DNA from: VAZQ01 sp035552735
GTDB taxonomy: Bacteria > Pseudomonadota > Alphaproteobacteria > Rhizobiales > Xanthobacteraceae
Direction of reading: 5' to 3'
Assembly (NCBI GenBank): GCA_035552735.1
Contig: DASZKX010000189.1
Coordinates: 1 to 25,130, forward strand
Length of the DNA: 25,130 nt
Shown: positions 7,477-14,811 of the stretch, piece by piece
Layout: the number at the start of each line of letters is the position of its first letter
Position numbering within the stretch: the stretch's first letter is position 1
Notes under the pieces: model-generated
Told to the model about the DNA's origin: nothing
Database searches by the model: none
Seen by the model: the letters and a program-made list of their open reading frames with translations, nothing else
Translations under genes and position numbers: made by a program

Positions 7477-8313
7477 ATGCGTGATCGAACGCTTGCTGCA
7501 GTCATGCTGGCGCTGACAGGTCTCGGAATGGCCGCGACCGCGGCGCGCGCGCTCGACGGCGCAAACTATCCCGACATGCGCGGAGCCTGGCAGCGGCCGG
7601 GCGCCGCGCAATGGGATCCGTCCAAGCCGCCGGGCTTGCGGCAGCAGGCTCCGCTCACGCCGGAGTATCAGACCGTGTTCGAGGCCAATCTGGCGGAGGC
7701 CGCCGCCGGCGGCCAGGAGTACAATCCGCAGGTCAAATGCCTGCCCTCGGGCATGCCCCGGGTGATGATCGCCTACGAGCCGCTCGAGCTCATCGTCACG
7801 CCGGAGATCACCTACATCCGCTTCGATCAGCTGGGCGAGAACCGCCGCATCTATACCGACGGCCGCGCCTGGCCCGAGACGATCACGCCGAGCTTCGAAG
7901 GCTATTCGATCGGCAAATGGGTGGACCCGGGTGCCGACGGCCGTTTCGGCGCGCTCGAGGCGGAGACCCGCGGCCTCAAGGGCCCGCGCGCGCTCGACGC
8001 CAGCGGGTTGCCGCTGCATCTCGACAACCAGACCATCATCAAGGAGCGATTTTTCATCGATCCGGCCAATCCCAATCGCCTGCATGACCGGATCACGACC
8101 ATCGACCATGCCTATACGAGGCCATGGACCGTAACGCGGGACTATAACCGCGAAGCCAGGCCGCTCTGGGTCGAGACCAATTGCGGCGCCGAGAACCATT
8201 ACATCTCGCTCGAAAAGGAAACGTATTTCCTCACCGTCGACGGCTTTCTGATGCCGACAAAGAAAAACCAGCCGCTGCCGGATCTGAAAGCATTCGAGCC
8301 ATCCTCCAAGTGA
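7477..8313 (+). CDS. Exported protein of unknown function
   Basis: 278 aa. ATG 7477 has GGAGGG six bases upstream and begins a clear signal peptide (basic start, hydrophobic 6-20, cleavage near 'ARA', residue 25), so the product is periplasmic; the same frame is open far upstream but without such support. I do not recognise a named domain. The mature part is rich in Asn, Pro and aromatic residues, with 'MRGAWQRPG', 'CLPSGMPRVM', 'NRLHDRITTIDHAYTRPWTV' and the C-terminal tail 'DGFLMPTKKNQPLPDL'. That style resembles exported proteins encoded beside PQQ enzymes. It is convergent with the PQQ dehydrogenase. A remnant of a second copy of its tail lies at 11035-11127. Confidence 0.85.
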   Translation: MRDRTLAAVMLALTGLGMAATAARALDGANYPDMRGAWQRPGAAQWDPSKPPGLRQQAPLTPEYQTVFEANLAEAAAGGQEYNPQVKCLPSGMPRVMIAYEPLELIVTPEITYIRFDQLGENRRIYTDGRAWPETITPSFEGYSIGKWVDPGADGRFGALEAETRGLKGPRALDASGLPLHLDNQTIIKERFFIDPANPNRLHDRITTIDHAYTRPWTVTRDYNREARPLWVETNCGAENHYISLEKETYFLTVDGFLMPTKKNQPLPDLKAFEPSSK

Positions 8314-8323
8314 GCGAAGCCTT

Positions 8324-8349
8324 CCCGCAACCGCCGCTGCGATTGCGGG
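8324..8349. terminator. Hairpin between convergent genes
   Basis: CCCGCAA (8324-8330) pairs perfectly with TTGCGGG (8343-8349) across a 12-nt loop, in the 75-bp gap between the 7477 gene and the convergent PQQ dehydrogenase. There is no clear T-run on either side. A bidirectional terminator is plausible from its place. Confidence 0.4.
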
Positions 8350-8388
8350 CCCGCTTCCGAGCGGCTACGGCTGCAACGGGCCGCTTGC

Positions 8389-10149
8389 TCACAGCCCGAA
8401 GACGTAGAGCACCGTCGCGTTCGATTGGTTGCGCAGCTCCGGGTTCCGTTTGACGCTCGACAAGGAATTGCTGATCTGTCCGGACGGCCGCACGCAGCAC
8501 ACGCCCGATGCGATGGCGATGTACTGCTTGCCGTTCACCGCATAGGTCATGGGCGCCGCATTGAAGCCGGTGCCCACGTTGAATCGCCACACCTCGTCGA
8601 GGGTCTTGTCGTCGAGCGCCACGACGGTGCCGTCGAGCATGCCGGTGAACACCAGGCCGCCGGCGGTGGTCAGCGTTCCGGACGAGTTCGGATAGGGGAA
8701 CTCGGCGCGCTTCTTGATCTCGCCGGAGACCGGATCGAGCATGGTGATCGAGCTGGTGATGTTCCCGTCCGCCCCGGGGTTGCCGCCGTTGAACTTGCCC
8801 TTGACATGCGCGCTGGCGTCGACCGTGACCTTGCCGCAGCCTTCATAGGCCGGGATGTAGAGGTAACCGGTCTCGCGGCTGTAGGACACCGGCCAGAAAT
8901 TGGTGCCGCCGGTGATGCTCGGGCAGATTTGGCGCGTCGCCTTGTCGGCGAGCGCTGCGGGGTCTTCGTTGTAGACCTGAATGTCCCGCTTCGGATCGTA
9001 GTCGACCGGCTTGCCGGTCTTGGGGTCGATACCCTTGGTCCAGGTCAGCGCCTTGACATGCTGGGTGGCCTTGAGGAACTGACCGCTGAGACGATCGAAG
9101 CTGTAGGTGAAGCCGTTTCGTCCCGCATGGGAGAGGATCTTACGGTCCTCGCCGTTGATCTTGGTATCGATGAGGACGTGGGCGCCGGTCTCGTCATAGT
9201 CCCGGTCGTCATTCGGGGTGTATTGGTGCCACCAGGTGATCTTGCCGTTGCCCGCGTTGAATGCAATCGCGCTCGACGTGTAGAGATTGTCGCCCGGACG
9301 ATAAGACGGATCGTAAGGCGGGACCGGATTGCCCGATCCCCAGTAGGTCAAGTTGTTGGCGGGATCGTAGGCCCCGGTGCCGTAGAACGAGCCACCGCCG
9401 GTCTGCCAGGCGTTGACCTTGTCTTTCCAGGTCTCGCTGCCGGGCTCGCCCGGGGCCGGGATCGAGTAGGTCTTCCACATCACGTTGCCGCTCTTGGGGT
9501 CGAGCGCGGCGAGCCAGCCGCGCAAGCCGCGATCGCCGCCCGAGCCGCCGATCAGAATCTCGTCCTTGAGGGCGAGCGGCGCGGCGGTGAGCTCGAGATC
9601 CGCCTGATCGGTGAGATTCTTGTCCCAGACCACCTGGCCGGTCTCCTTGTCGGTCGCGACGACGCGACCCTCGTAGCCGGTGACCGAGATCACCAGATTG
9701 CCCCAGAGCGCGACGCCACGGTTGCGGTCCTGGTTGGCCTCCTTGGGGTCCATCTTCCAGAGGATCGTGCCGGCCGTGCCGGAGCGTACGTCGATCTTGT
9801 AGACGACGCCCCAGCTGTCGACCATGTACATGAACCCGTCATCGACCAATGGCGTCGCCTCGAGGCTCTCGCCCGCCGACTTGCCGCCCAGCGGCACCGC
9901 GAACAAGAGCTTGAGGGACTTGGCGTTCGATGTGTTGATCGCCGCGAGCGGCGAATGGCGCTGCGCCCCGAAATCGCGATGATGCATCAGCCAGTTCTGC
10001 GGCTCGGGATTGAGCAGGCGCTCGTAGCTGACGTCGGCGGCGCGCGCCGCTGATGTGCTCGCCAGGAGCGCACACGCCAGGAACGCACAAGTCGATGTCG
10101 ACAATGCGCTTGCGGAAACTGTCGCGCGGCCACGTCTGCAAATCATCAT
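8389..10149 (-). CDS. PQQ-dependent dehydrogenase, methanol/ethanol family
   Basis: 586-aa periplasmic quinoprotein with repeated beta-propeller 'W' motifs ('GGLVFTGMLDGTVVALDDKTLDEVWRFNVG', 'KGKQYIAIASG'-type end). The signal peptide ends near 'SAARA' (37). It should oxidise an alcohol or aldehyde with PQQ and pass electrons to a cytochrome c; there is no C-terminal haem motif, so the cytochrome must be separate. Asn274 ('WGSGNP') matches a metal ligand. The catalytic loop reads DYD (317-319), the pattern associated with lanthanide-using enzymes. The usual metal-binding Glu of 'GAELGVRG' is Asp206 ('GGDRGLRG'), and the vicinal Cys pair of methanol dehydrogenases is missing near 139-145, though a Cys-Cys occurs near the C-terminus. 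ATG 10149 has GGGAGG upstream; the 30-residue extension is rejected. No pqq synthesis genes are in the window. Confidence 0.93.
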   Translation of the reverse strand: MMICRRGRATVSASALSTSTCAFLACALLASTSAARAADVSYERLLNPEPQNWLMHHRDFGAQRHSPLAAINTSNAKSLKLLFAVPLGGKSAGESLEATPLVDDGFMYMVDSWGVVYKIDVRSGTAGTILWKMDPKEANQDRNRGVALWGNLVISVTGYEGRVVATDKETGQVVWDKNLTDQADLELTAAPLALKDEILIGGSGGDRGLRGWLAALDPKSGNVMWKTYSIPAPGEPGSETWKDKVNAWQTGGGSFYGTGAYDPANNLTYWGSGNPVPPYDPSYRPGDNLYTSSAIAFNAGNGKITWWHQYTPNDDRDYDETGAHVLIDTKINGEDRKILSHAGRNGFTYSFDRLSGQFLKATQHVKALTWTKGIDPKTGKPVDYDPKRDIQVYNEDPAALADKATRQICPSITGGTNFWPVSYSRETGYLYIPAYEGCGKVTVDASAHVKGKFNGGNPGADGNITSSITMLDPVSGEIKKRAEFPYPNSSGTLTTAGGLVFTGMLDGTVVALDDKTLDEVWRFNVGTGFNAAPMTYAVNGKQYIAIASGVCCVRPSGQISNSLSSVKRNPELRNQSNATVLYVFGL

Positions 10150-10336
10150 CCTTGCCTCCCTCGAAATCTGTTGTTGGCCTTCTTCTTCCTCCCCTTTTTT
10201 CAGGGGAACGGGAGATCGGCTCACGAATTTCGCGCGCATACCGCTCGAGCTTCAGGTGATGCCGCTCCGCAACCGCGCAATCCTGCGCCCGGACGAAGCC
10301 CGAGGGCAAGCGCCTTGACGGCATGGCACCGTCATA

Positions 10337-10361
10337 TCGCATCATCGGCTCGCATCATCGG
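10337..10361. promoter_or_regulatory. Tandem direct repeat in a 383-bp divergent intergenic region
   Basis: TCGCATCATCGG occurs twice, at 10337-10348 and 10350-10361, a 13-bp period. It lies between the PQQ dehydrogenase (start 10149, minus) and the small exported protein (10533, plus). Direct repeats spaced near one helical turn suit a response-regulator or activator site controlling one or both genes. The rest of 10150-10532 shows no gene that I can support. Confidence 0.45.
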
Positions 10362-10532
10362 TGGGTTCCGCGAATGCAGCCGGATAGCGGACGTAAGGTT
10401 CGCTGTCGTATTTGTGATGAAAAAGCCGTGACGAATCACTTCTTCCGAATCTAGTCTGGAAGCAGTCAACTCGGGATCCGCGTGGGTCAACCGGTGCTGT
10501 CGAGAGCGGGACCCTGTCATAGGAGAGCCGCG

Positions 10533-10898
10533 ATGGTTCTGCGCATTGCGTTCATCATGCTTGCGCTGTGCGCGCCGGCGGCCGCGCGCGACGACGGTCA
10601 GTGGGCCAATTCGCCCGCAAACGTCCGTGAATGGTTCCAAAGCCTCAAGCAGCCCGACCATCCGCGCCTTTCCTGCTGCGGCGAGGCGGATGCGTTCGAG
10701 GCCGATACCTTCGAGGTCGAAAGCGACCACTACGTCGCCGTCATCACCGACGGCAAAGGGGTGATCCCGAACGGCACGCACATTTCCGTGCCGAACGCGA
10801 AGATGAAATTTGACAGAGGCAACCCGACCGGTCACGGCATCATCTTCATCGGGGCCGGCGGTCAGATCTACTGCTACGTCGCGCCCGGCGGCGCGTGA
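10533..10898 (+). CDS. Small exported protein of unknown function
   Basis: 121 aa. ATG 10533 follows AGGAGA at good spacing and starts a signal peptide cleaved near 'APAAA' (about residue 18), so periplasmic or secreted. The mature protein has a vicinal Cys pair in 'RLSCCGEADAFEAD', an 'HYVAVITDGKG' segment and a C-terminal 'NPTGHGIIFIGAGGQIYCYV' with another Cys, suggesting a small disulfide-stabilised beta-rich fold. I recall similar proteins in Bradyrhizobium, annotated as hypothetical. It diverges from the PQQ dehydrogenase and may share its promoter region, but a functional link is only suggested by location. Confidence 0.8.
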   Translation: MVLRIAFIMLALCAPAAARDDGQWANSPANVREWFQSLKQPDHPRLSCCGEADAFEADTFEVESDHYVAVITDGKGVIPNGTHISVPNAKMKFDRGNPTGHGIIFIGAGGQIYCYVAPGGA

Positions 10899-11034
10899 CC
10901 GAGCCTGGTCGAAGCTCGAATTGATCGACTGAACCCTGCGCCCGGCAGCGCGATTGCGCTTTCGGCTTGGCCGATCGGGGCCGCCGCAATCACAAGCGCA
11001 CATCATTTGCCCCGCACTGCGACCGCACTGCGCG

Positions 11035-11127
11035 GTGCATTCCCTGAGCGCCGACGGCAATCTGATGCCCACCAAGAAGGATCAACCGCCCCCCGATCTG
11101 AAATATGTCAAGCAACCGCAGAAGTGA
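11035..11127 (+). pseudogene. C-terminal remnant of a paralogue of the 7477-8313 gene
   Basis: Read in frame to the TGA at 11125-11127, this stretch encodes 'LSADGNLMPTKKDQPPPDL' plus a short lysine-rich end. The intact exported protein at 7477 ends 'LTVDGFLMPTKKNQPLPDL' plus a short lysine-ending tail. Similarity begins near 11041 and stops abruptly upstream, and no start codon or signal peptide precedes it. It is therefore a decayed or deleted copy, not a gene. It lies in the 387-bp gap 10899-11285, which otherwise shows nothing I can name. Confidence 0.7.
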
Positions 11128-11285
11128 TGTGCGGGGAAACCGACATCGGCCCCTTCCGGGCGCACCCGCAACCGATGTAGCTTCATCCCAGCGCTGCTGG
11201 CGGACGTGCCGATGCCCCGTTTCTTCGGCGGCAGCGCTTTTGCCATCGGCCGGCGTGGGCTGGCGCGGGCATGCCGGAGACCGCG

Positions 11286-12662
11286 ATGCCCTATGCCGAC
11301 TTTCGCCAGTTCCTGGACGTACTGCGCCAGCACGGAGAATTGGTCGACGTGGACCGGCCGGTGGCATTGTGCGACGTCGGCAAGGCCATGAAGCAGAGCT
11401 ACCGTCGGCAAGGCCCCGGCATCGTGTTCAACAACAATGGCACCGCATTTCCGCTGGTCGCCGGTGTCTACGCGACCCGCAGCAAGGCCTTGCTGGCGTT
11501 CGAGGCGGACGAGAAGACCATCCTGCAAAAGGTGCTGCGCGGCCTGGAGCGGCCGGTCGCTCCGTGCGTGTCAGCCGCCGCGGCGCCCTGCCACGACGTG
11601 CTGATCGAGGGCGAAGCGATCGACATCACGCGCTTCCCGATCCCGACCTACAGCCCCAAGGATGGCGGCCCCTATATCACGCCCGGCATCGTGGTCTCGA
11701 AGGACCCGGAAACCGGCATTCCGGACATCGGCCATTATCGCTTCTTGGTTTTGAGCAAGGACACGTTCTCGTTCTCGGCCCAGCCCAATCATCGCTTCGG
11801 CAAGAATCTCGCGAAGTGCCAGCGCCTGGGGCTCAAGCCGAGGGCCGCCTTGGTGATCGGGGTCGATCCGATCCTCGCCTATGCGTGCCAGGTCCAGGTT
11901 TCGGATGCGACCAACGACTGGGAGGTGGCGGGCGGCCTGCGCGGAGCGCCGGTCGAGCTCACCCGCTGCAAGACCAGCGATCTCGAGGTTCCGGCCACCG
12001 CCGAGGTGGTCATCGAATTCGAGGTCGATATGGACCGCACCGTCATGGAGGGCCCGCTCGGCGAATACACCGGCTACTACACGCCGCCGTCGCTCAAGCC
12101 GGTGGCGCGCATCACCGCCATCACGCATCGCCGCAACGCCATCTTCCAAGGCTTGTTGACCGGCAAGCCGGTCACCGAAAATCACATCCTCAAGCAAATC
12201 CCGTTCGAAGCCTCGTTTCTCAAGTCCCTCAAGGCGCAATTTCCCGGCATCGAGAGCGTATCGGTGCGGGCCTCGGCGGGCGTATCCTTCTATGTGGTGA
12301 TCGCAATGACGCCGCGGTTTGCCGGCGAGGCGCGACAGGTGATCCTGGCCGCGATGGCGAGCAATATCCGGCCCAAATGGGTGATCGTGGTCGAGCCCGA
12401 TATCGACGTTCACAACTCCGCCGAGGTGGAATGGGCGATGGCGTTCCGGGTGCAGCCGCGCGAGGACGTGATCGTGATCGACCGGATTCCGGCCGGCCCG
12501 TCCGATCCTTCGATCGACGATCCCACCAAGGCGCGTCCGCTGCGCACGGCTTCCGCCATCGGGGTCGACGCCACGCGGCCATTCGGCAAGCCGTTCTCCG
12601 AGGTCGCCGATGTCCCGGGCTGGGAGGAGTACGGGGTGCCGGAGTTGGATGACTGGCGGTGA
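11286..12662 (+). CDS. UbiD-family (prenylated-FMN) decarboxylase
   Basis: 458-aa UbiD/Fdc-type enzyme, which reversibly decarboxylates aromatic or alpha,beta-unsaturated acids with prFMN. Blocks in order: 'DFRQFLDVLRQHGELVDV' at the N-terminus, 'ITPGIVVSKDPETG' (about 131-144), 'GHYR' with catalytic Arg152, and 'MEGPLGEYTGYY' (254-265) holding the two catalytic glutamates Glu255 and Glu260 five residues apart. The residue five before Arg152 is Asp147, where an Asn metal ligand is usual. ATG 11286 is preferred over 11271 because GGAGA lies five bases ahead of it. No UbiX (prFMN synthase) is in the window. First gene of a four-gene plus-strand cluster with two binding proteins and a metallo-hydrolase. 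Confidence 0.93.
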   Translation: MPYADFRQFLDVLRQHGELVDVDRPVALCDVGKAMKQSYRRQGPGIVFNNNGTAFPLVAGVYATRSKALLAFEADEKTILQKVLRGLERPVAPCVSAAAAPCHDVLIEGEAIDITRFPIPTYSPKDGGPYITPGIVVSKDPETGIPDIGHYRFLVLSKDTFSFSAQPNHRFGKNLAKCQRLGLKPRAALVIGVDPILAYACQVQVSDATNDWEVAGGLRGAPVELTRCKTSDLEVPATAEVVIEFEVDMDRTVMEGPLGEYTGYYTPPSLKPVARITAITHRRNAIFQGLLTGKPVTENHILKQIPFEASFLKSLKAQFPGIESVSVRASAGVSFYVVIAMTPRFAGEARQVILAAMASNIRPKWVIVVEPDIDVHNSAEVEWAMAFRVQPREDVIVIDRIPAGPSDPSIDDPTKARPLRTASAIGVDATRPFGKPFSEVADVPGWEEYGVPELDDWR

Positions 12663-12679
12663 GCCACAGGGCGGCGTGA

Positions 12680-12710
12680 CCGGACTCTCGGACGTAATCC
12701 GAGGGTCCGG
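12680..12710 (+). other. Strong intra-operon hairpin
   Basis: A 13-bp stem (12680-12692 with 12698-12710, one T-G wobble) closes a 5-nt CGTAA loop in the 70-bp gap between the UbiD gene and the binding-protein gene. No T-tract follows. Hairpins in this position often stabilise the downstream mRNA of a binding protein or attenuate read-through; which applies here is unknown. Confidence 0.55.
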
Positions 12711-12732
12711 CCATGACAAAGTGGGTGAGCAA

Positions 12733-13719
12733 ATGAGGCGTAATCGAATGAAATCGGCAAGCGTCGCGCTCACTATCGTCATTGCGATGCTCACGTCCCC
12801 GCCTGCCGCCGCCCAGGAGCTCGAGCCGCTGGCGATGAGCTACCTGACCGGCAACGCCATTGCCTGGGATCTCGACGTCGCCATGGACAAGGGGTTCTTC
12901 AAGGCGGAGGGATTCGACGGCCGGCCGGTGGTGTTCCAAAACGCGCCGCAATCGGCGCAGATGCTGATCACCGGCGAGGTTCAGCTGGGGACCGGCCAGA
13001 TCGATCCGTTCCTGCTGGCCTTTCGCAGCGGCGCGCACGACATCGCGGTTATCGCGGCGCCGGCGGATCGGCCCGATTGGTTCATCAACGTGCGGCCCGA
13101 GATCAAGAGCATCGCCGATCTCAAGGGCAAGTTCGTGGCGACCGCCGCGCTGCAGGTCGGAGAGACATGGCTCGCCGCCAAATGGCTGAACCAGCAGGGG
13201 CTCCGGCCGCAGGATTTCGGCTTTCTAGTGGTCGGCACCTCGGCGCTGAAGTTCGCCGCCTTGCAGCGAGGATCGGTGGCGGCGGCGATCATGTTTCAGC
13301 CACTGGCGATGGAGGCGCAGCTCGACGGCTATGCGACCATCTACCGTTTCCTCGACGGCAAGCCGATTCCGCCCGTTCTCTATGTGGTCAACCGCCAATG
13401 GGCGGCCCAGAAGGAGCACGGCCGGCGTTTGTCGCGCGCCATCGTTCGATCGCACCAATGGCTGCTCGATCCCGCCAATCGAAACGAAGCGATCGCCATC
13501 CTGCAAAAATACACCAAGCGCGGCACTCCCGTGATGGAGGCGGTCTACGACCTGTTCATCGCCAAGGACAAGCTCTACACCTCCGATGCCGCTGTCGATG
13601 CTGCGGGAGTCGATACCGAGATCGCCACCATGATCGAGAAAGGCGTCCTTCCGCCCGGGACCACCATGTCGCCCCGCGACTATATGCTGCCGCGCGAGCT
13701 CGGCGGCCTCTACCGATGA
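12733..13719 (+). CDS. ABC transporter substrate-binding protein, NMT1/SsuA-like
   Basis: 328-aa periplasmic binding protein with a signal peptide (cleavage about 'PAAA', residue 27). The family course is clear: 'MSYLTGNAIAWDLDVAMDKGFFKAEGFDG', 'MLITGEVQLGTGQIDPFLLAFRSG', 'IKSIADLKGKFVATAALQVGETWLAAKWL' and a long helical C-terminal lobe, as in nitrate / sulfonate / thiamine-precursor binding proteins. ATG 12733 was chosen; ATG 12748 is nearly as good. Its stop overlaps the start of the next gene (ATGA). No permease or ATPase is adjacent; the only matching pair in the window is at 3861-5487, so it may serve that transporter. Confidence 0.9.
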   Translation: MRRNRMKSASVALTIVIAMLTSPPAAAQELEPLAMSYLTGNAIAWDLDVAMDKGFFKAEGFDGRPVVFQNAPQSAQMLITGEVQLGTGQIDPFLLAFRSGAHDIAVIAAPADRPDWFINVRPEIKSIADLKGKFVATAALQVGETWLAAKWLNQQGLRPQDFGFLVVGTSALKFAALQRGSVAAAIMFQPLAMEAQLDGYATIYRFLDGKPIPPVLYVVNRQWAAQKEHGRRLSRAIVRSHQWLLDPANRNEAIAILQKYTKRGTPVMEAVYDLFIAKDKLYTSDAAVDAAGVDTEIATMIEKGVLPPGTTMSPRDYMLPRELGGLYR

Positions 13720-14801
13720 GGGCGCGGCTCAACGCGGTATCGGGCCTCGGACCCAAGGAACCGGCCGCGTTCGTGATCGAGACCGATGCGTGGCGTCTTT
13801 TGCTCGATTGCGGCGCTGGACCCGAACCCGGCCGACTGCCGGACTTCGAGGCGATTGGGCCGATCGATGCCGTCATCCTGAGCCACGGTCACACCGACCA
13901 TACCGGCGCGTTGCGCCTGCGCGAGCGGATTGGAATGCCGCCGATCTATGCCACCGAGCCGGTCGCGGCGCGACTGCCCGCCGGCGTCGTGACCCAACGC
14001 ATTCCGAGCCGCGGGCGCGCAAAAGTGCTCGAGGTCGAGATCGAGACCGGCGGCGATGGACATGCGCCGGGCGGGGTCTGGCTGCGGCTCGCGCTCGGCG
14101 AAGGGCTGCTCTACATGGGGGACCACTCGGTCGAGTCCGCGCTCTATAGCTTCGATCCGCCGCCCGCGACCGTGACCATGATCATCGATGCGTCCTATGG
14201 AGTGACCGAGGAGACGCAGGACCGTCAGCGCGGCGTCCTGGCGGACTTGGCCCGCAAGGGTCCGCTGCTGCTGCCGGTCCCGGCGGATGGACGCGGCCCC
14301 GAGATCGCGATCTTCCTGCAACAGGCGGGCTTTGATGTCGCGATCGACGATGCGGTTCGCGCGGCCGCGACCTTGCTCACGCAGGCCGCCCGCGAATCGG
14401 TGAAAGAGGCGAGCCTCCCGGCACTGCAGCGCCTTCTCCGGGACCCGCGCCCGCTCGACGACAAATCGGCCGCGGTCGGAGTCATGCTGGCGCATGGCGG
14501 AGCGGGCGATACCGGCGTCGCGGCGGCGCTCATCGGGCGCTGGCGGGATCGCAGCGATCCCACGATCGTGTTCACCGGTCATCTCGCCGACGGCACGGCC
14601 GGCCGCAAGCTGGTGGACGGTGGCCGCGCGCTGTTCCAGCGCTGGAACGTGCACCCGACATTTTCACAGAATCTGCAATTGATCAAAGGCGTCAATCCGC
14701 GCCGGGTCCTGCCCGCGTTCGTCGATGCCCGCTACCTCGCGACCTGGCGCGCGCGCTTGGCGCCCCGGGAGCTGATCACCTCGAAAATAACGGTGCTGTG
14801 A
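13716..14801 (+). CDS. MBL-fold metallo-hydrolase with beta-CASP-like second half
   Basis: 361 aa, no signal peptide. The N-terminal MBL domain carries HGHTDH (His57, His59, Asp61, His62), 'GHAPGG' (His116) and 'GDHSVES' (Asp136). The C-terminal half shows degenerate beta-CASP signatures: 'PVPADGRGPEIAIFL' (187-201), like the family's 'PaFavGRaQE' block, 'TGHLADGTAGR' (287-297), like 'TGYQaeGTxGR', and a late His313 followed by 'VLPAFVDAR'. Known beta-CASP proteins are mostly RNA or DNA nucleases, but this divergent copy sits between two solute-binding proteins, so a hydrolase acting on a small substrate is equally possible. Start ATG 13716 overlaps the preceding stop; the in-frame extension to 13077 is a shadow of the binding-protein gene. 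Confidence 0.85.
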   Translation: MRARLNAVSGLGPKEPAAFVIETDAWRLLLDCGAGPEPGRLPDFEAIGPIDAVILSHGHTDHTGALRLRERIGMPPIYATEPVAARLPAGVVTQRIPSRGRAKVLEVEIETGGDGHAPGGVWLRLALGEGLLYMGDHSVESALYSFDPPPATVTMIIDASYGVTEETQDRQRGVLADLARKGPLLLPVPADGRGPEIAIFLQQAGFDVAIDDAVRAAATLLTQAARESVKEASLPALQRLLRDPRPLDDKSAAVGVMLAHGGAGDTGVAAALIGRWRDRSDPTIVFTGHLADGTAGRKLVDGGRALFQRWNVHPTFSQNLQLIKGVNPRRVLPAFVDARYLATWRARLAPRELITSKITVL

Positions 14802-14811
14802 GCGCATCCGA

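Noticed and set aside
8425..10053. A 542-codon plus-strand frame opposite the PQQ dehydrogenase
   Set aside because: It is antisense to a gene with clear signal peptide and propeller motifs; the translation has no recognisable domain and no ribosome-binding site.
10337..10361. CRISPR array
   Set aside because: Only two 12-bp units with one base between them; no spacer-sized gaps and no cas genes anywhere in the window.
11105..12652. A 515-codon frame overlapping the UbiD gene
   Set aside because: Out of frame with a well-conserved UbiD protein; the product is Arg/Gly/His-rich without family features.
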